From Arcobacter sp. (lineage in GTDB: Bacteria; Campylobacterota; Campylobacteria; Campylobacterales; Arcobacteraceae): a stretch of 6,614 nucleotides of DNA. Both the position numbers and the translations under genes were made by a program. The notes beneath the pieces are model-generated. The model made no database searches, was not told the DNA's origin, and saw only the letters and a list, made by a program, of their open reading frames with translations. This document shows positions 5,841 through 6,614 of this stretch, piece after piece. The stretch covers positions 1 through 6,614 of the forward strand of contig DAOVXU010000095.1 in the NCBI GenBank assembly GCA_030635995.1, read 5' to 3'. How positions within the stretch are numbered: the stretch's first letter is position 1; every line of letters starts with the position of its first letter.

Positions 5841-5845
5841 CACTT

Positions 5846-6614
5846 GTGTATAAATATCTTTTAATAGTTAGCATTTTAATTTTTACACTCACATCTACTA
5901 TAAATGCAAATACTAAAAATATAAATAAAAAAATATCATTAAATAAAACTATTTTAAAAAGTAAAACAAAACAAAAGAAAAATACAAAAAGAAAAATACA
6001 AAGTTTAGCTGATTCAATTATTAGTGAAGAGAATATTTCAAATGATTTAGAATACAATTTAGATAAAGTTTCAAATAATATATTTTTAAATAAATTAAAA
6101 TTGCAAAGAGCTAAAAGAGATATACTTAGATTGGAGAAAGAGACAATTCAATTAAAAGAATATACTGCTAGTGTAGAAGATAAAATTGTAAATTCAATTA
6201 TCGATAAATATAGCATCACTTTAGGTGAAGATCTAATAAATAAGAGTTCATTAAAAGGGATTATCCAAAAAGAAAAATATAATTTACTTTTAGATAATAC
6301 AAAAGATGTGATACTTAAATCAAATTTGAAATATTTTAAATTGTGTAATGATAAAAGAAAGAATACTGTAAAAAGAGAGAAATTAGAAAAATTTATTCAA
6401 ATTCAAGAGGATGAAAAAAAGAAATTTGAAAAATTAAAAGAGAAACAAGATGTTTCATTGAAAAAATTAAAAAAGAAACATAAACTATATCAAAAAGAAT
6501 TAAAATCAATAATCAACAAACAAGACAACATAAATAGTTTACTTGGTAAATTAAATATTTTAAAAAGAAAAGAGATAAAAAAAGAGAAATTAGCAAAATT
6601 AAAAGAGAAAAAAA
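5846..6614 (+). CDS. Secreted Lys-rich coiled-coil protein, probable EnvC-like FtsEX partner / M23 peptidase-family protein (partial, N-terminal 256 residues)
   Basis: The frame is open from GTG 5846 to the window edge; the 3' part is missing. The first 21 residues form a signal peptide (MYKYLLIVSILIFTLTSTINA) with a probable cleavage after INA, so the protein should be periplasmic. The remainder is very rich in Lys, Glu, Leu and Ile, with heptad-like coiled coil at about 85-115 and 172-256. EnvC-type activators have exactly this plan: signal peptide, long coiled coil that docks on FtsX, then a C-terminal LytM/M23 domain that activates amidases. In C. jejuni the gene after ftsX encodes an M23-family protein. 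No M23 motif can be seen here because that part lies outside the window, so the call rests on context and architecture. Unlike the upstream junctions, 277 bp of structured non-coding DNA separate it from ftsX, so it may be separately regulated. The reading frame continues open upstream to 5699 but has no good start there. Confidence 0.78.
   Translation, partial: MYKYLLIVSILIFTLTSTINANTKNINKKISLNKTILKSKTKQKKNTKRKIQSLADSIISEENISNDLEYNLDKVSNNIFLNKLKLQRAKRDILRLEKETIQLKEYTASVEDKIVNSIIDKYSITLGEDLINKSSLKGIIQKEKYNLLLDNTKDVILKSNLKYFKLCNDKRKNTVKREKLEKFIQIQEDEKKKFEKLKEKQDVSLKKLKKKHKLYQKELKSIINKQDNINSLLGKLNILKRKEIKKEKLAKLKEKK

Larger units (their letters stand above)
5573..5845. repeat. Long-range imperfect inverted repeat bracketing the ftsX-envC gap
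   Basis: Left arm 5573-5607 pairs antiparallel with right arm 5811-5845. Of 35 positions I count 29 Watson-Crick pairs, four that are G-U in RNA (5591/5827, 5596/5822, 5606/5812, 5607/5811) and two mismatches (5577/5841, 5599/5819). The core is CCTCCAAAGAATT against AATTCTTTGGAGG. The right arm contains the ribosome binding site of the downstream gene and stops at its GTG. It could be a structured leader that hides that site, or the ends of a short MITE-like element; no convincing target duplication is visible. Confidence 0.75.

Noticed and set aside
5699..5845. In-frame upstream extension of the EnvC-like gene
   Set aside because: The frame is open back to 5699 but lacks an ATG; the TTG/GTG codons after 5806 have no ribosome binding site, and starting there would bury the signal peptide. 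GTG 5846 has a strong site at ideal spacing.
5569..5845. Known structured RNAs such as tmRNA, signal recognition particle RNA, RNase P RNA, glycine riboswitch or a group I intron
   Set aside because: Signature sequences for these were looked for by eye and not found in the right order; short similarities such as CCGAAGGG and GGGCAA are too small to support a call.
5791..6057. Minus-strand open frame of 88 codons with Phe/Leu-rich translation
   Set aside because: It is the complement of the Lys-rich signal peptide and coiled-coil region of the EnvC-like gene; poly-Lys codons read as poly-Phe on the other strand.
1..6614. CRISPR array, tRNA or rRNA genes, insertion sequence with transposase
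   Set aside because: No regularly spaced repeats, no cloverleaf or conserved rRNA segments, and no transposase-like reading frame were seen on either strand.

Overview
The window is AT-rich (roughly 25-30 % GC) and carries a gene order that matches, from memory, the Campylobacterota (Campylobacter jejuni mrdB / RluD-like synthase / flpA / trmB / ftsE / ftsX / M23 peptidase block). The very low GC, the long Campylobacter-type TrmB and the FlpA-type lipoprotein point to that phylum, plausibly an Arcobacter-group bacterium. The genus is inference; the synteny and family assignments are well supported.

Layout. Bases 1-653 (minus strand) hold the first 217 codons of rodA/mrdB, the elongasome SEDS glycosyltransferase; the rest lies beyond base 1. 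Divergent from it, and starting almost back to back, is a plus-strand run of six genes: an RluD-family 23S rRNA pseudouridine synthase (673-1671), a FlpA-like fibronectin type III lipoprotein (1610-2911), trmB (2923-4104), ftsE (4101-4763), ftsX (4753-5568), and the 5' part of a Lys-rich, secreted coiled-coil protein (5846 to the window end) that is most likely the EnvC-like partner of FtsEX. Most junctions are overlaps (62, 4 and 11 bp) or an 11-bp gap, so rluD to ftsX looks like one transcription unit.

How they fit together. RodA builds peptidoglycan during elongation. FtsE (ATPase) and FtsX (membrane protein) form the type VII ABC mechanotransmission complex that drives a periplasmic coiled-coil activator, and the last gene fits that activator. 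The rRNA and tRNA modification enzymes and the adhesin-like lipoprotein are co-transcribed passengers.

The most unusual stretch is 5569-5845, between ftsX and the EnvC-like gene. It has no convincing gene but is dense in structure: a 35-position long-range inverted repeat whose left arm is complementary to the downstream Shine-Dalgarno sequence, a strong bidirectional terminator hairpin, a weaker terminator at the ftsX end, a pairing that would compete with the strong hairpin, a 12-bp direct repeat, and a 40-bp island of about 53 % GC in a very AT-rich setting. It reads as a structured regulatory leader or small RNA, or as a short MITE-like insertion that now supplies the ribosome binding site of the last gene. 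The sequence alone does not decide between these.
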